From positions 179,415 to 243,414 of the forward strand of contig NZ_GL732488.1 in assembly GCF_000187745.1 (NCBI RefSeq): 64,000 nucleotides of DNA, written 5' to 3'. A program made the position numbers and the translations under genes. The notes beneath the pieces were generated by a model that worked only from the letters and a program-made list of their open reading frames with translations, ran no database searches and was not told the origin of the DNA. How positions within the stretch are numbered: the stretch's first letter is position 1; each line of letters begins with the position of its first letter. This document shows positions 1 to 8,450 of this stretch, one piece after another. The stretch is from Streptococcus sp. M334 (GTDB lineage Bacteria; Bacillota; Bacilli; Lactobacillales; Streptococcaceae).

Positions 1-688
1 AATCTAAAATACCAGAACATAATTGAAGAGAATCCCTTCAATCAATTTGCGCTTTTCAATTTTAGAACTGAAAAAGTATTGCCTAAAACGATTCCGCATG
101 ACATTCTGAAAAGTATTTTTTATATATTTAGAACAGAAAGTAATTGTATCTAAAACTGATTATCAAAAACAACACGCTGAAAGAAATCTACTGATTATTT
201 CACTTTTACTTTCAACAGGCATCAGAATTTCTGAACTTTGCCACATTCGTCTCAAAGACATTAATCTTTCCAATAAGACACTCCATATTATAGGAAAGGG
301 TAAGAAAGAACGTATCCTATTTTTAGGAGATCAAACAACCTTCAATTTATTAGAAACATATATAAATAAAACAAGAAATGAATCCAATGATTTCCTGTTT
401 CCAGGGAAACATTCACTTAAGCCATTGTCAGATCAAAGTGTACGTTTAGTTATAAAAAGAATCGTTGAACAAAATAACTTTTCTAGAACTATTACACCGC
501 ATATGTTTAGACATAGCTTTGCGACAATGCTTCTAGATAATGATGTAGATATTCGATATATTCAACAAATTCTTGGACATAGTTCTATATCAATCACACA
601 AATCTATACTCACGTATCTCATTCAAAACAAAAAGAAATACTTAGTTCTTTTAATCCTGTATCAGCGATTCATTCTGAAAAAAAATGA
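1..688 (+). pseudogene. Tyrosine recombinase (XerC/integrase type), frameshifted and cut by window edge
   Basis: The reading frame enters the window already open and runs to a stop at 151. A second frame, offset by one base, carries the whole catalytic domain to 688. Catalytic residues are visible: Arg in TGIRISEL, Lys in GKGKKER, His-x-x-Arg in HMFRHSF, His in LGHSS and the nucleophile Tyr in IYTHVS. Removing one T from the T6 run near 115-120 joins the two frames into a continuous protein (KSIF then IYLEQK). I therefore call it a one-base insertion in a former integrase. The only full-length start is outside the window. Sequencing error in the homopolymer is the alternative. No intact mobile element follows it. 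Confidence 0.75.
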
Positions 689-756
689 ACACTCATTAAA
701 CACACTTATTTCATATATTTATAATTGTTTTACTATATTCTAATAAACATTAATAG

Positions 757-864
757 TATAGTAGATTGAAACAAAATATGCACAAATATATTAGGGTGTA
801 AATTAATTTCTAGAAATGTTTTAGCAACCGTAGTGTACTATTGTAGATTCAATCTGTTTCATAT
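757..864 (-). repeat. RUP-like repeat (degenerate)
   Basis: About 107 bases flanked by inverted ends (TAGATTGAAAC near 762 and its complement near 844-858). Read on the minus strand it aligns with the repeat at 50654-50757, sharing an internal TTTCTAGAAATTAATTT block. Length, ends and a TATA-type junction fit the pneumococcal RUP family, which is thought to be mobilised by IS630-Spn1 transposase. The name is from memory of the family, not a database match. Confidence 0.5.
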
Positions 865-969
865 CCCAACTTTAAAAACTTTTAGAGTAACAAATGAAGT
901 ATTTGATAAAAAGGAGTATAATATCTTTAAAACGGATTACATGTATATAGATAAGGAGGGCAATTCTTT

Positions 970-2517
970 ATGCTGAGAAGATTTGTTACCAAGAAGCACC
1001 TCGTACTTTACTTCTTTTCTATTACCATTACTTGGCTGGAAGCGATTATCACACCAGCCCTTGTTCAGAATATTGTTGCTAGTTTTACCAATCAAGAACT
1101 AGGCCTTCTTTGGAAAGTTTTGATTTTAGGAATCCTTGGTAATCTCATCCTCTTAATAGGTTTGGCTGGGAAACGCTATTACTACGCCCGTTTGATTACT
1201 GATTTCAAATATGGAATCAAGAGTGCTATTTTCAAGCGATTTTTAAACAGTTATGAGATTGATGAAAAGGATATTTTATCTGACCTAGAAAACGACGTCA
1301 AGCAACTAGAAGAAAGTTATATTGAGCCAACGGTCATCATCATTTCTTCTCTTGGCTTCACCACTGTGTCCATTCTCTATGCCCTATGGACCAATTTTTA
1401 CCTGGGCTTGATTTTCATCCTCTTCTACTCCTTTCCTGTACTCTGCAGTGCTATCGGATCAAAGCGTTTGGATTCACTTTCTGAAAAGCGGTCAACTGTT
1501 AACCAGAGCTACTTAGCAAGCTTGACAAATTTTATTGGCGGTAGCCAACAAATTCGCCATTATCAGGGGCAAGACTACTTTTTTGCTCGCTATCAAAAGC
1601 AATTACAAACCAGTCTAGATACCGAAATTAACTATGAAAAGCAACGAACTTTAAATAGTCTCTTGATCAATAGCATCGATGCCTTTTGTTCTGTCACACC
1701 AATCGTCATCGGTGGCTTTATGACCTACTATAATTATTTAGATGCAGCGAGTTTTGTGGCCATCTATCTGGTTTCCCATAATATCGGCTATCAATTCCAA
1801 GAGTTGGCTTATTTTACCAACACCCGAAAAGCAACTCGAAGTCTTCTCAACAAATACCAAAAACTTTTAGGTCAGTCTGACTCCATCTCGCCTAGAAGCA
1901 TAGAAAACATTTTCCCTATCCAACTTGACACCATCTCCCTAAAAAAAGATGGGAATATCCTCTTATCTCCGATTTCCATACACATCAAGCAAGGAGAAAA
2001 AATTGCCATTATCGGGGAAAGTGGCTCTGGTAAGACAACTCTACTCAATATCGTTCATGGAGAAGAGACACCGACAAGTGGACAGATTAGCTTTGCTGGT
2101 CAAAACCTGTCTCGTCAAGAAATCACGAGTGTTAGTTCCTATATCCTCCAAGATAGCCATTACTTTGACACGCTCTCTCTAGAAGACAATATCCTTCTAG
2201 GACTGGATAAAAAACAAGAGACTTTAAATCATATCCTCAAAAAAACAGGATTAGAACATTTGAAAAATCGAACGCTCAGCAATGATAGTCTATCTGGTGG
2301 CGAGAAACAACGCCTAGAAATTGCTCGCGCCCTCTACCACGATAGCCAACTCATCTTAGCTGATGAGATTAAGGCCAATCTTGACTTGGAAAATAGCAGA
2401 AAGATTAGCGACTTGCTCTTCTCCCTACCACAGACAGTCATTGAAGTCATTCACCACTACACGGAAGAAGACTTAAAACACTACGACCAAGTCATTCACT
2501 TAAGCAAAGAAAAGTAA
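970..2517 (+). CDS. ABC transporter, fused permease and ATPase (exporter type)
   Basis: A 515-residue half-transporter: five or six membrane segments in residues 1-300, then a nucleotide-binding domain. Walker A GESGSGKT is at about 348, the Q-loop YILQD follows, the signature LSGGE is at about 441, Walker B LILADE at about 461, and a His in VIEVIHH is the switch. An AAGGAGGG site lies just upstream of the ATG. It stands alone, followed by a strong terminator, so it probably works as a homodimer. The substrate cannot be read from sequence; peptide or drug export is usual for this architecture. Confidence 0.85.
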   Translation: MLRRFVTKKHLVLYFFSITITWLEAIITPALVQNIVASFTNQELGLLWKVLILGILGNLILLIGLAGKRYYYARLITDFKYGIKSAIFKRFLNSYEIDEKDILSDLENDVKQLEESYIEPTVIIISSLGFTTVSILYALWTNFYLGLIFILFYSFPVLCSAIGSKRLDSLSEKRSTVNQSYLASLTNFIGGSQQIRHYQGQDYFFARYQKQLQTSLDTEINYEKQRTLNSLLINSIDAFCSVTPIVIGGFMTYYNYLDAASFVAIYLVSHNIGYQFQELAYFTNTRKATRSLLNKYQKLLGQSDSISPRSIENIFPIQLDTISLKKDGNILLSPISIHIKQGEKIAIIGESGSGKTTLLNIVHGEETPTSGQISFAGQNLSRQEITSVSSYILQDSHYFDTLSLEDNILLGLDKKQETLNHILKKTGLEHLKNRTLSNDSLSGGEKQRLEIARALYHDSQLILADEIKANLDLENSRKISDLLFSLPQTVIEVIHHYTEEDLKHYDQVIHLSKEK

Positions 2518-2538
2518 TACTCTATAACATACGATTTT

Positions 2539-2570
2539 AAAAAGCAAGGAATCCGAATTCCTTGCTTTTT
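2539..2570 (+). terminator. Rho-independent terminator after ABC transporter
   Basis: Stem AAAAAGCAAGGAAT / ATTCCTTGCTTTTT with a four-base loop, ending in a T run 22 bases after the stop codon of the ABC gene. Confidence 0.85.
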
Positions 2571-2571
2571 A

Positions 2572-2723
2572 ACTCAATGAAAATCAAAGAGCAAACTAGA
2601 AAACTAGCCGCAGGTTGCTCAAAACATGGTTTTGAGGTTGTAGATAAGACTGACGAAGTCAGTCACATATATACGGCAAGGCGACATTGACGCGGTTTGA
2701 AGAGATTTTCGAAGAATATTAAC
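2572..2723 (-). repeat. BOX element (boxA-boxB-boxC, minus orientation)
   Basis: Read on the minus strand it begins ATATTCTTCGAAAATCTC, continues through CGCCTTGCCGTATATATG and CTGACTTCGTCAG, then AACCTCAAAACCATGTTTTGAG, and ends in CTTTGATTTTCATTGAG. These are the boxA, boxB and boxC modules of the pneumococcal BOX repeat in single copy. A second copy lies at 56446-56597. It sits downstream of lrgB and overlaps the possible 3' end of its transcript. Confidence 0.9.
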
Positions 2724-3414
2724 TCAATATCAAACTGGCTACTATAGGGCTGACAAAGACATAGAGAATACCGGTGACACCGATAGCCAAACCACCCATG
2801 GCTCCTGCTACAGAGCCGTATCGGAAGGCTGTTCCCGTTCCAACTGCGTGGCCTGTTCCTCCAAGAGAAAGACCAACAGCTACTGGGTCGTCAATTTTCA
2901 ACCACTTCAAAAGGGTTGGGCCGATGACACTGGTTAAAATCCCAGTCGCCACTACAACCACCAAGGTCACAGTCGTCAGACCTTGCAATTTTTCTGTGAT
3001 TCCCACTGCCATGGCGGTTGTTACTGACTTAGGAAAGAGAGAAATGGCTAGGAAAAAGTCCATTCCAAAGATTTTTGCCACAAGGGCTGTGAAAGAGGTA
3101 TTGACAATTACTGCTAACAAACTACCAAAGAGAATACTCCGAGCATGGTGCTTCATCAAGTGAAAACTCTTATAAAGCGGAATCCCTAGAGCAACAGTCG
3201 ATGGGACAATCAAGTTGTTCAAATAAACCCCACCTTGGTAGTAATCTTGGTAAGAAATACCCGTCACTTTTAGAAAAATGATAATAAAGATAGCTGACAA
3301 AAGCAAGGGCGTTGTCAATGGATGGGGAAAGCGTCTGTAAATCAGCATTCCCACTAGATAAGCTAAGATAGACAGGGCAAGCCCAAACAGGGGATTGGAA
3401 ACAAATTCACTCAT
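2719..3414 (-). CDS. lrgB: LrgB/CidB family membrane protein
   Basis: A 231-residue, strongly hydrophobic protein with about seven membrane segments and the glycine-rich motifs of the LrgB family (LGGTGHAVGTGTA near residue 183). Family members act with LrgA in a holin/antiholin-like system that affects murein hydrolase release, autolysis and, in some bacteria, pyruvate uptake. Its ATG overlaps the stop of the upstream lrgA by four bases, which implies translational coupling. Length is normal. Neither a LytSR pair nor its binding site is visible here. Confidence 0.85.
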   Translation of the reverse strand: MSEFVSNPLFGLALSILAYLVGMLIYRRFPHPLTTPLLLSAIFIIIFLKVTGISYQDYYQGGVYLNNLIVPSTVALGIPLYKSFHLMKHHARSILFGSLLAVIVNTSFTALVAKIFGMDFFLAISLFPKSVTTAMAVGITEKLQGLTTVTLVVVVATGILTSVIGPTLLKWLKIDDPVAVGLSLGGTGHAVGTGTAFRYGSVAGAMGGLAIGVTGILYVFVSPIVASLILS

Positions 3415-3785
3415 TTGGCATCTCCTTTCTCATAATCTCCCTCAAACCGTCTCTTGATAAACTGAACTACCAAGGCTATGAGGATAATATTGATAACAGC
3501 TGCAAAAAAGACAATCAAAACAATGGGCAAGAGATAAGGAGCAATCACATCAAACTTTTCCATGATTCCCACTGCTGGCGGCAAAAAGAGAATGGTCATA
3601 TTGGCCAGCAAGAAATTCCCCACCATGTTGACATGCCTGGTTCTCAGCCACTTGAATTGTAGGGCTAGAAAGAGAATAATCAAACCGATAATACTGCCTG
3701 GGATGGGCAAATGAAAGAAACTGGAAATCCCCTCTCCGATTAGAGAAATCACAAAGAGAATCATTAATTGAACATATAATTTCAT
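3411..3785 (-). CDS. lrgA: LrgA/CidA holin-like protein
   Basis: A 124-residue protein with four membrane segments starting MKLYVQLMI. The motif IPGSIIGLIILF is typical of LrgA/CidA. I start it at 3785 rather than at an upstream in-frame ATG because 124 residues is the family length and the extra 37 residues are not family-like; a GGAG lies eight bases upstream. It forms a two-gene operon with lrgB through a four-base overlap. Predicted role: control of membrane permeability and cell lysis. Confidence 0.8.
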   Translation of the reverse strand: MKLYVQLMILFVISLIGEGISSFFHLPIPGSIIGLIILFLALQFKWLRTRHVNMVGNFLLANMTILFLPPAVGIMEKFDVIAPYLLPIVLIVFFAAVINIILIALVVQFIKRRFEGDYEKGDAK

Positions 3786-3949
3786 CCTAAACTCCACGAA
3801 ATAGACTTCTGCATACCAGTTTACTCTTTTTTCAGAAAATTTCAAGGAAACACACAAGAGATAATGAAAATTAGAAAGGAAAGGGGATACAGACAATTAA
3901 AACTAGTGAAAACAGGCATGATTTAGGATAAGAGATGCCAGCGTCCTTC

Positions 3950-3997
3950 TTGCCAGCTCTCTTGAAAAGTAGTATAATTATTGCATGCGCAATCATC
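3950..3997 (+). promoter_or_regulatory. Promoter and operator of the MarR-type regulator
   Basis: A -35 TTGCCA (3950-3955) and a -10 TATAAT (3973-3978) are 17 bases apart. Immediately downstream, over the expected +1, is the palindrome TTGCATGCGCAA (3981-3992) with partly symmetric flanks. The same core recurs at 4465-4476, so it is a good candidate operator for the regulator encoded directly downstream. Confidence 0.7.
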
Positions 3998-4065
3998 TTG
4001 TGATGCAGAGATTGTCCGTTAATGGACCTTCTTCTATTGATAACTCTAAAAAGAAAGGAGATACT

Positions 4066-4446
4066 ATGACCTATTTGGAAAAATGGTTTGATTTCAATCG
4101 GCGTCAGAAAGAAATCGAAAGTCTCTTGGAAGAGACCATCGCCCAGCAGAGTGACCAAAGTCTGACCTTGAAAGAGTTCTACCTACTCTACTATCTGGAC
4201 TTGGCTCAAGAAAAATCTCTACGCCAGATTGACCTGCCGGATAAGCTTCATCTGAGCCCGAGCGCTGTTTCTCGGATGGTAGCTCGCTTGGAAGCTAAAA
4301 ATTGCGGTCTGCTTAGTCGCAGGTGTTGTGATCAAGATAGACGCTCTAGCTTTATCTGCCTGACAAGTGATGGCCAAAAAACACTGGCCTCTCTACAAAA
4401 GGCTGTCGAAGCAAGCTTGGAAACTGGTTTGGATTTCTTGATTTAA
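4066..4446 (+). CDS. MarR-family transcriptional regulator
   Basis: A 126-residue winged-helix protein beginning MTYLEKWFDF behind a clear AAAGGAG. The DNA-recognition helix region is LHLSPSAVSRMVARLEAKNCG, followed by a wing with DQDRRSSFICLT, the usual MarR DxRxx pattern. Three cysteines (near residues 79, 86 and 87) cluster around the wing, which suggests but does not prove redox sensing; a thioredoxin gene follows. Palindromes in its own promoter and in that of the next gene suggest autoregulation and control of the DUF4649-trxA unit. Confidence 0.8.
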   Translation: MTYLEKWFDFNRRQKEIESLLEETIAQQSDQSLTLKEFYLLYYLDLAQEKSLRQIDLPDKLHLSPSAVSRMVARLEAKNCGLLSRRCCDQDRRSSFICLTSDGQKTLASLQKAVEASLETGLDFLI

Positions 4447-4464
4447 GATGATTTTAGAAAAAAG

Positions 4465-4514
4465 TTGCGTGCGCAATCATTTTTCTTGACATTCTCTTTT
4501 ACAAGGAGTAAAAT
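4465..4514 (+). promoter_or_regulatory. Second operator palindrome and promoter of DUF4649-trxA
   Basis: TTGCGTGCGCAA (4465-4476) matches the palindrome at 3981-3992 and is followed by the same AATCAT flank. A strong promoter lies just after it: -35 TTGACA (4486-4491), 17 bases, -10 TAAAAT (4509-4514). Here the operator sits upstream of the -35 rather than over +1. Confidence 0.7.
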
Positions 4515-4545
4515 AAAATCATCATCAAACAAAGGAGTTTTAAAC

Positions 4546-4767
4546 ATGATTGAAATTACCTATCTAGATGCCAGCAAGAACGCAAGAACTGTAACCTTCG
4601 AATCTTATGAAGACTTTGATCGTTCACAACAAGCTTGCCTTATCGGCGTCGCAGACTACTACCCTGTCCAAAAATTAACTTACAACGGTCATGATTTGGA
4701 CTACCATGGGACTTACGGAGATGTCTTCTTCTATCTCATGAAACAAGATTTAAGCCAATATAACTAA
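4546..4767 (+). CDS. DUF4649 family small protein
   Basis: A 73-residue soluble protein starting MIEITYLDAS behind AAAGGAG. It resembles the short streptococcal DUF4649 family, which has no known function. An upstream in-frame start would run through the promoter and is rejected. It lies 15 bases ahead of trxA and almost certainly shares its transcript, so a link to thiol homeostasis is possible but only by context. Confidence 0.75.
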   Translation: MIEITYLDASKNARTVTFESYEDFDRSQQACLIGVADYYPVQKLTYNGHDLDYHGTYGDVFFYLMKQDLSQYN

Positions 4768-4782
4768 AAAAGGAGAAATACA

Positions 4783-5097
4783 ATGGCAAAAGCAATTACA
4801 GATGCAACATTCGAACAAGAAACAAAAGACGGTTTGGTCTTGGTAGACTTCTGGGCAACTTGGTGTGGTCCATGTCGTATGCAAGGACCAATCTTGGATA
4901 AATTGTCTGAAGAACTTTCAGAAGATGTCTTGAAAATCGTTAAAATGGACGTTGATGAAAATCCAAATACAGCTCGTGCTTTTGGAATCATGTCTATCCC
5001 AACTCTTCTCTTCAAAAAAGACGGCCAAGTAGTGAAACAAGTTGCTGGTGTACACACAGCAGAACAAATCAAGGCCATCGTTGCTGAATTGAGCTAA
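4783..5097 (+). CDS. trxA: Thioredoxin
   Basis: A 104-residue thioredoxin with the active site WCGPC at residues 27-31 and the cis-proline loop SIPTL. It reduces protein disulfides in the cytoplasm, drawing electrons from thioredoxin reductase. Length and motifs are canonical. It is the second gene of the unit downstream of the MarR-type operator and is followed by a strong terminator. Confidence 0.95.
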   Translation: MAKAITDATFEQETKDGLVLVDFWATWCGPCRMQGPILDKLSEELSEDVLKIVKMDVDENPNTARAFGIMSIPTLLFKKDGQVVKQVAGVHTAEQIKAIVAELS

Positions 5098-5104
5098 TCA
5101 CACT

Positions 5105-5136
5105 AGAGACCAAGTACTTTCTTTGGTCTCTTTTTT
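5105..5136 (+). terminator. Terminator after trxA
   Basis: Stem AGAGACCAA / TTGGTCTCT followed by a run of T. Confidence 0.9.
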
Positions 5137-5144
5137 CTTGCCCT

Positions 5145-5264
5145 TTGCCTTTTTTCAAAAAATATGCTAGACTGTAGGTAGAATATTACGATGTTTGGGA
5201 CATGCCATCGCTAAAAAAAACCTTGACTTGGTATTTTTTAGCTCCCTCAAGGGAGCTTTTTGCG
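5145..5264 (+). promoter_or_regulatory. Probable preQ1 riboswitch leader of queCDEF
   Basis: An extended promoter (TTGCCT 5145-5150, TGCTAGACT with -10 5168-5173, spacing 17) opens a leader. A five-pair stem CGATG/CATCG (5189-5193 and 5206-5210) encloses a 12-base loop and is followed by an A-rich tail (CTAAAAAAAACC), the layout of preQ1-I aptamers. An intrinsic terminator stem AGCTCCC/GGGAGCT (5240-5257) plus TTTTT follows. Because the downstream operon makes preQ1, feedback attenuation is expected. I cannot match the loop to the consensus base by base. Confidence 0.6.
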
Positions 5265-5298
5265 TGCTCTGAACATTTCCCATTTCGGAAGGAGTACT

Positions 5299-5952
5299 AT
5301 GAAACGTCAATCTGCCTTGGTCGTCTTTAGTGGCGGTCAAGATTCTACAACCTGCCTCTTTTGGGCTAAAGAACACTATGAAACTGTTGAAGCCGTCACC
5401 TTTGCCTACGGCCAACGCCATCACCTCGAAATTCAAGTGGCTAGAGAAATTGCTAAGGAACAGGGTATTCGTCATCACATCCTAGATATGTCGCTGCTGG
5501 GGCAAATCACTGAAAATGCCCTGACCTCTGATCTGGAAATCAAGCAAAAAGAGGGAGAGGTTCCCAATACCTTTGTTGATGGTCGCAACCACCTCTTTCT
5601 ATCCTTTGCGGCAATTCTTGCCAAACAACGGGGCATGAAAGACATCGTGACAGGTGTCTGTGAAACAGACTTTTCAGGCTACCCCGATTGTCGGGATGTC
5701 TTTGTCAAATCCCTCAATGTCACCCTCAATCTTGCCATGGATTACGACTTCGTTATCCAAACACCTCTCATGTGGCTAGACAAGGCTGAAACTTGGGAGT
5801 TAGCCGACCAACTCGGTGCCTTTGACTATGTTCGTGAAAAGACCTTAACCTGCTACAACGGGATTATTGGAAGCGGCTGTGGAGATTGCCCAGCCTGCCA
5901 CCTACGTCAGCATGGTCTAGATGTTTATCTCTCACAGAAAGGAGAGGCCTAA
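5299..5952 (+). CDS. queC: 7-cyano-7-deazaguanine (preQ0) synthase QueC
   Basis: A 217-residue enzyme that converts 7-carboxy-7-deazaguanine to preQ0 using ammonia and ATP, in queuosine synthesis. The PP-loop SGGQDS is at residues 11-16, and a C-terminal zinc-binding cluster [16 protein letters not shown] is present. The start is the ATG after GGAAGGAG; an upstream in-frame ATG falls inside the terminator region of the leader. It is the first gene of queC-D-E-F, with its stop overlapping the queD start. Confidence 0.95.
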   Translation: MKRQSALVVFSGGQDSTTCLFWAKEHYETVEAVTFAYGQRHHLEIQVAREIAKEQGIRHHILDMSLLGQITENALTSDLEIKQKEGEVPNTFVDGRNHLFLSFAAILAKQRGMKDIVTGVCETDFSGYPDCRDVFVKSLNVTLNLAMDYDFVIQTPLMWLDKAETWELADQLGAFDYVREKTLTCYNGIIGSGCGDCPACHLRQHGLDVYLSQKGEA

Positions 5953-6395
5953 TGTTTTTTGCACCCAAAGAAATCAAACAAGAAACTGGGGAGTCTCTGG
6001 TCTACAATCCTCACAGAACCTTGGTATCAAAAGAATTTACCTTTGATGCTGCCCACCACCTCTTTCACTATGAGGGAAAATGTAAGTCCCTGCACGGCCA
6101 CACCTATCATTTGCAGATTGCTGTCAGTGGATTTTTAGATGAACGGGGCATGACCTACGATTTCGGAGACATCAAAGCGGTCTACAAGAACTACTTAGAG
6201 CCCCACTTGGATCATCGCTATCTCAATGAAACTCTTCCCTATATGAACACGACTGCTGAAAATATGGTTTACTGGATTTTCCAAACCATGAGTCAAGAGT
6301 TGCCAGACGAGCGCGGTCTCCGTTTGGAATACGTTCGCCTCTATGAGACTCCGACTGCCTTTGCAGAGTTTAGACGGGAGTGGTTAGATGACTAG
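5952..6395 (+). CDS. queD: 6-carboxy-5,6,7,8-tetrahydropterin synthase QueD
   Basis: A 147-residue member of the PTPS family acting on 7,8-dihydroneopterin triphosphate, the second step from GTP to queuosine. Zinc ligands are seen as His in AAHHL (35/36) and in LHGH (48, 50), with a catalytic Cys at about 44 (GKCKSL). The start ATG overlaps the queC stop as TAATG, which indicates translational coupling. It is slightly longer at the N-terminus than many QueD proteins. Confidence 0.93.
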   Translation: MFFAPKEIKQETGESLVYNPHRTLVSKEFTFDAAHHLFHYEGKCKSLHGHTYHLQIAVSGFLDERGMTYDFGDIKAVYKNYLEPHLDHRYLNETLPYMNTTAENMVYWIFQTMSQELPDERGLRLEYVRLYETPTAFAEFRREWLDD

Positions 6396-7104
6396 GGAAC
6401 GTGTCCTCAAACTACCAGTTCTAGAAATTTTTGGCCCAACCTTTCAAGGCGAAGGTCGTGCTATCGGGCAGAAAACCATGTTTGTCCGCACTGCTGGTTG
6501 CGACTACCACTGCGACTGGTGCGATTCTGCCTTTACTTGGGATGGTTCTGAAAAACCAACTCGTATGACAGCTGACGAAGTCATTGCTGCCTTGGATAAA
6601 CTAGGAAGCTACGACTACGTCACCCTATCTGGGGGAAATCCTGCTATCCTAGCAGCCAACATGGCCGAATTGGTCACTAAACTCAAGGAACGTGGTGTAA
6701 CTCTGGCTGTTGAAACCCAAGGTTCTCGCTGGCAAAATTGGTTAAAAGACATTGACCAAGTCACCCTGAGTCCCAAACCTCCATCATCCAAGATGGAAGT
6801 CAACTTTGAAACCCTTGACTTTATCGTTTCTCAACTGGATCCAGACAAGGTCACCTTTAAAATTCCTGTCTTTGATGATGCGGATTTAGCCTTTGCCAGA
6901 GGCATACAAGAACGTTACCAACCAGATGTTCTTTTCTTATCGGCAGGAAATCCTGAACCCAAGGCCACAGGCAATATTGTCCAAGACCAACTGGACCGTC
7001 TCAAAGAACTCTGGGAACGTGTCGCTACCGACGACAGCTGGGGCAATGTCCGCGTCCTTCCTCAACTCCATACCCTCCTCTACGACAACCAACGTGGTGT
7101 TTAA
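6388..7104 (+). CDS. queE: 7-carboxy-7-deazaguanine synthase QueE
   Basis: A 238-residue radical SAM enzyme that makes 7-carboxy-7-deazaguanine. The cluster-binding motif is CDYHCDWC (Cys 38, 42, 45). The substrate-binding N-terminus EIFGPTFQGEG and the SAM-binding GGNP motif (LSGGNPA) are present. It overlaps queD by eight bases, so the operon is tightly packed. Confidence 0.93.
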   Translation: MTRERVLKLPVLEIFGPTFQGEGRAIGQKTMFVRTAGCDYHCDWCDSAFTWDGSEKPTRMTADEVIAALDKLGSYDYVTLSGGNPAILAANMAELVTKLKERGVTLAVETQGSRWQNWLKDIDQVTLSPKPPSSKMEVNFETLDFIVSQLDPDKVTFKIPVFDDADLAFARGIQERYQPDVLFLSAGNPEPKATGNIVQDQLDRLKELWERVATDDSWGNVRVLPQLHTLLYDNQRGV

Positions 7105-7122
7105 GATTAGAAAGAAAAAATT

Positions 7123-7614
7123 ATGTCACAACAAGAAGAAATGAAAAACCTCAGCCTCCTCGGCAACAAAGAAACCAACTACATTTTCGAATATCAACCA
7201 GAAGTCCTGGAATCCTTTGACAATCGTCATGTGGAAAATGACTATTTCATCAAATTTAACTGTCCTGAATTCACCTCACTTTGTCCGATCACTGCTCAGC
7301 CAGACTTTGCGACGATTTATATTTCCTACATTCCTGACAAGCTCTGTGTTGAGTCAAAATCCCTCAAACTCTACCTCTTTAGTTACCGAAATCACGGAGA
7401 TTTCCACGAAAACTGTATCAACACTATCGGGAAAGACTTGGTCAACTTGCTAGACCCTCGCTATTTAGAGGTCTGGGGAAAATTCACTCCTCGCGGTGGC
7501 ATTTCAATCGACCCTTACTACAACTACGGTAAGCCTGCAACCAAGTATGAAGGCTTGGCAGAACAACGCCTTTTCCAACACGACCTTTATCCAGAGAAAA
7601 TTGACAACCGTTAA
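7123..7614 (+). CDS. queF: NADPH-dependent preQ0 reductase QueF
   Basis: A 163-residue single-domain QueF, the short form. Nucleophile Cys 54 lies in [13 protein letters not shown] with the partner Asp 61, and the QueF motif ESKSLKLY follows. It reduces the nitrile of preQ0 to the amine of preQ1, the last soluble step before tRNA exchange by Tgt. It closes the operon, and a terminator follows. Confidence 0.94.
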   Translation: MSQQEEMKNLSLLGNKETNYIFEYQPEVLESFDNRHVENDYFIKFNCPEFTSLCPITAQPDFATIYISYIPDKLCVESKSLKLYLFSYRNHGDFHENCINTIGKDLVNLLDPRYLEVWGKFTPRGGISIDPYYNYGKPATKYEGLAEQRLFQHDLYPEKIDNR

Positions 7615-7622
7615 ACTCATAC

Positions 7623-7661
7623 AAAAAGCCCTGTTCCTCAAGATAAGGAGCAAGGCTTTTT
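7623..7661. terminator. Bidirectional terminator between queF and aquaporin
   Basis: Stem AAAAAGCCCTGTTCCT / AAGGAGCAAGGCTTTTT, A-rich on the left and T-rich on the right. It could stop both the queF transcript and the convergent aquaporin transcript. Confidence 0.85.
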
Positions 7662-7670
7662 GAGTTTCAA

Positions 7671-8339
7671 TTATTCTTCTGTTCCAAAGCAGTTTTTAGC
7701 AACAAGGGCTGCAAGAACACCACCAACGATTGGCGCAAGGATGAAAATCCAAACTTGTTGAAGGGCTGCACCACCTACCAAAACAGCTGGTGCCAAGCTA
7801 CGTGCTGGGTTAACTGAAAGTCCAGTGATGTTCAATCCCACAAGGATCATTGCCATCAAGGACAAACCGATTACCAAACCAGCAATCGCGCCATTGCCCT
7901 TGCTTTCTGATGTCACGGTCATGATAACCAAGACAAACAAGAAAGTTGCAATGACTTCAAACAAGAAACCACCAAAGACAGTGACACCGTTTGCCAAGGC
8001 ATTTTCACCAAGACTAGCAGTTGACATCCCTGAATTAGCCAAGAGGAAGAAGACAGAAGCAGATGCTAAGAAGGCTCCAACTACTTGTCCAAGGATGTAG
8101 TTTACAAGCTCTGAAGATGACAAACGTTTGTTTACAAACATAGCAATCGAAACAGCTGGGTTCAAGTGAGCACCTGAAACAGTTCCGATTGAGTAGGCTG
8201 CGACTACGATTGCCAGACCAAAGGCAAAAGCAATTCCAAGGTGACCAAGGCCATCAAGACCATTTCCAAAAACAACAGCTCCTGTTCCGACGAACACAAG
8301 CATGAACGTACCGATTAACTCAGCAACAAATTTTTTCAT
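7671..8339 (-). CDS. Aquaporin (MIP family channel)
   Basis: A 222-residue six-helix channel with both NPA boxes: HLNPAVS (60-62) and SVNPARS (177-179), the latter with the selectivity Arg 180. Short loops and overall length resemble water-type aquaporins more than GlpF, but transport of glycerol or hydrogen peroxide cannot be excluded from sequence. An AAAGGAG precedes the start. It is monocistronic, with a stable hairpin (8395-8427) upstream. Confidence 0.9.
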   Translation of the reverse strand: MKKFVAELIGTFMLVFVGTGAVVFGNGLDGLGHLGIAFAFGLAIVVAAYSIGTVSGAHLNPAVSIAMFVNKRLSSSELVNYILGQVVGAFLASASVFFLLANSGMSTASLGENALANGVTVFGGFLFEVIATFLFVLVIMTVTSESKGNGAIAGLVIGLSLMAMILVGLNITGLSVNPARSLAPAVLVGGAALQQVWIFILAPIVGGVLAALVAKNCFGTEE

Positions 8340-8394
8340 TTTCTTTCTCCTTTTTTCAAAAACTAGGTACTAGTCTATCAAAAGTAGGAAAGGG

Positions 8395-8427
8395 TTTCAA
8401 GAAAATTGATTGGAAATTTTCTTGAAA
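8395..8427. terminator. Hairpin between DUF2785 gene and aquaporin
   Basis: Near-perfect 13-base arms TTTCAAGAAAATT / AATTTTCTTGAAA with a seven-base loop. It lies after the DUF2785 stop only if read on the minus strand and has weak T tracts, so terminator or operator roles are both open. Confidence 0.4.
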
Positions 8428-8450
8428 ATCATGAAACAACTCACTTGTCC

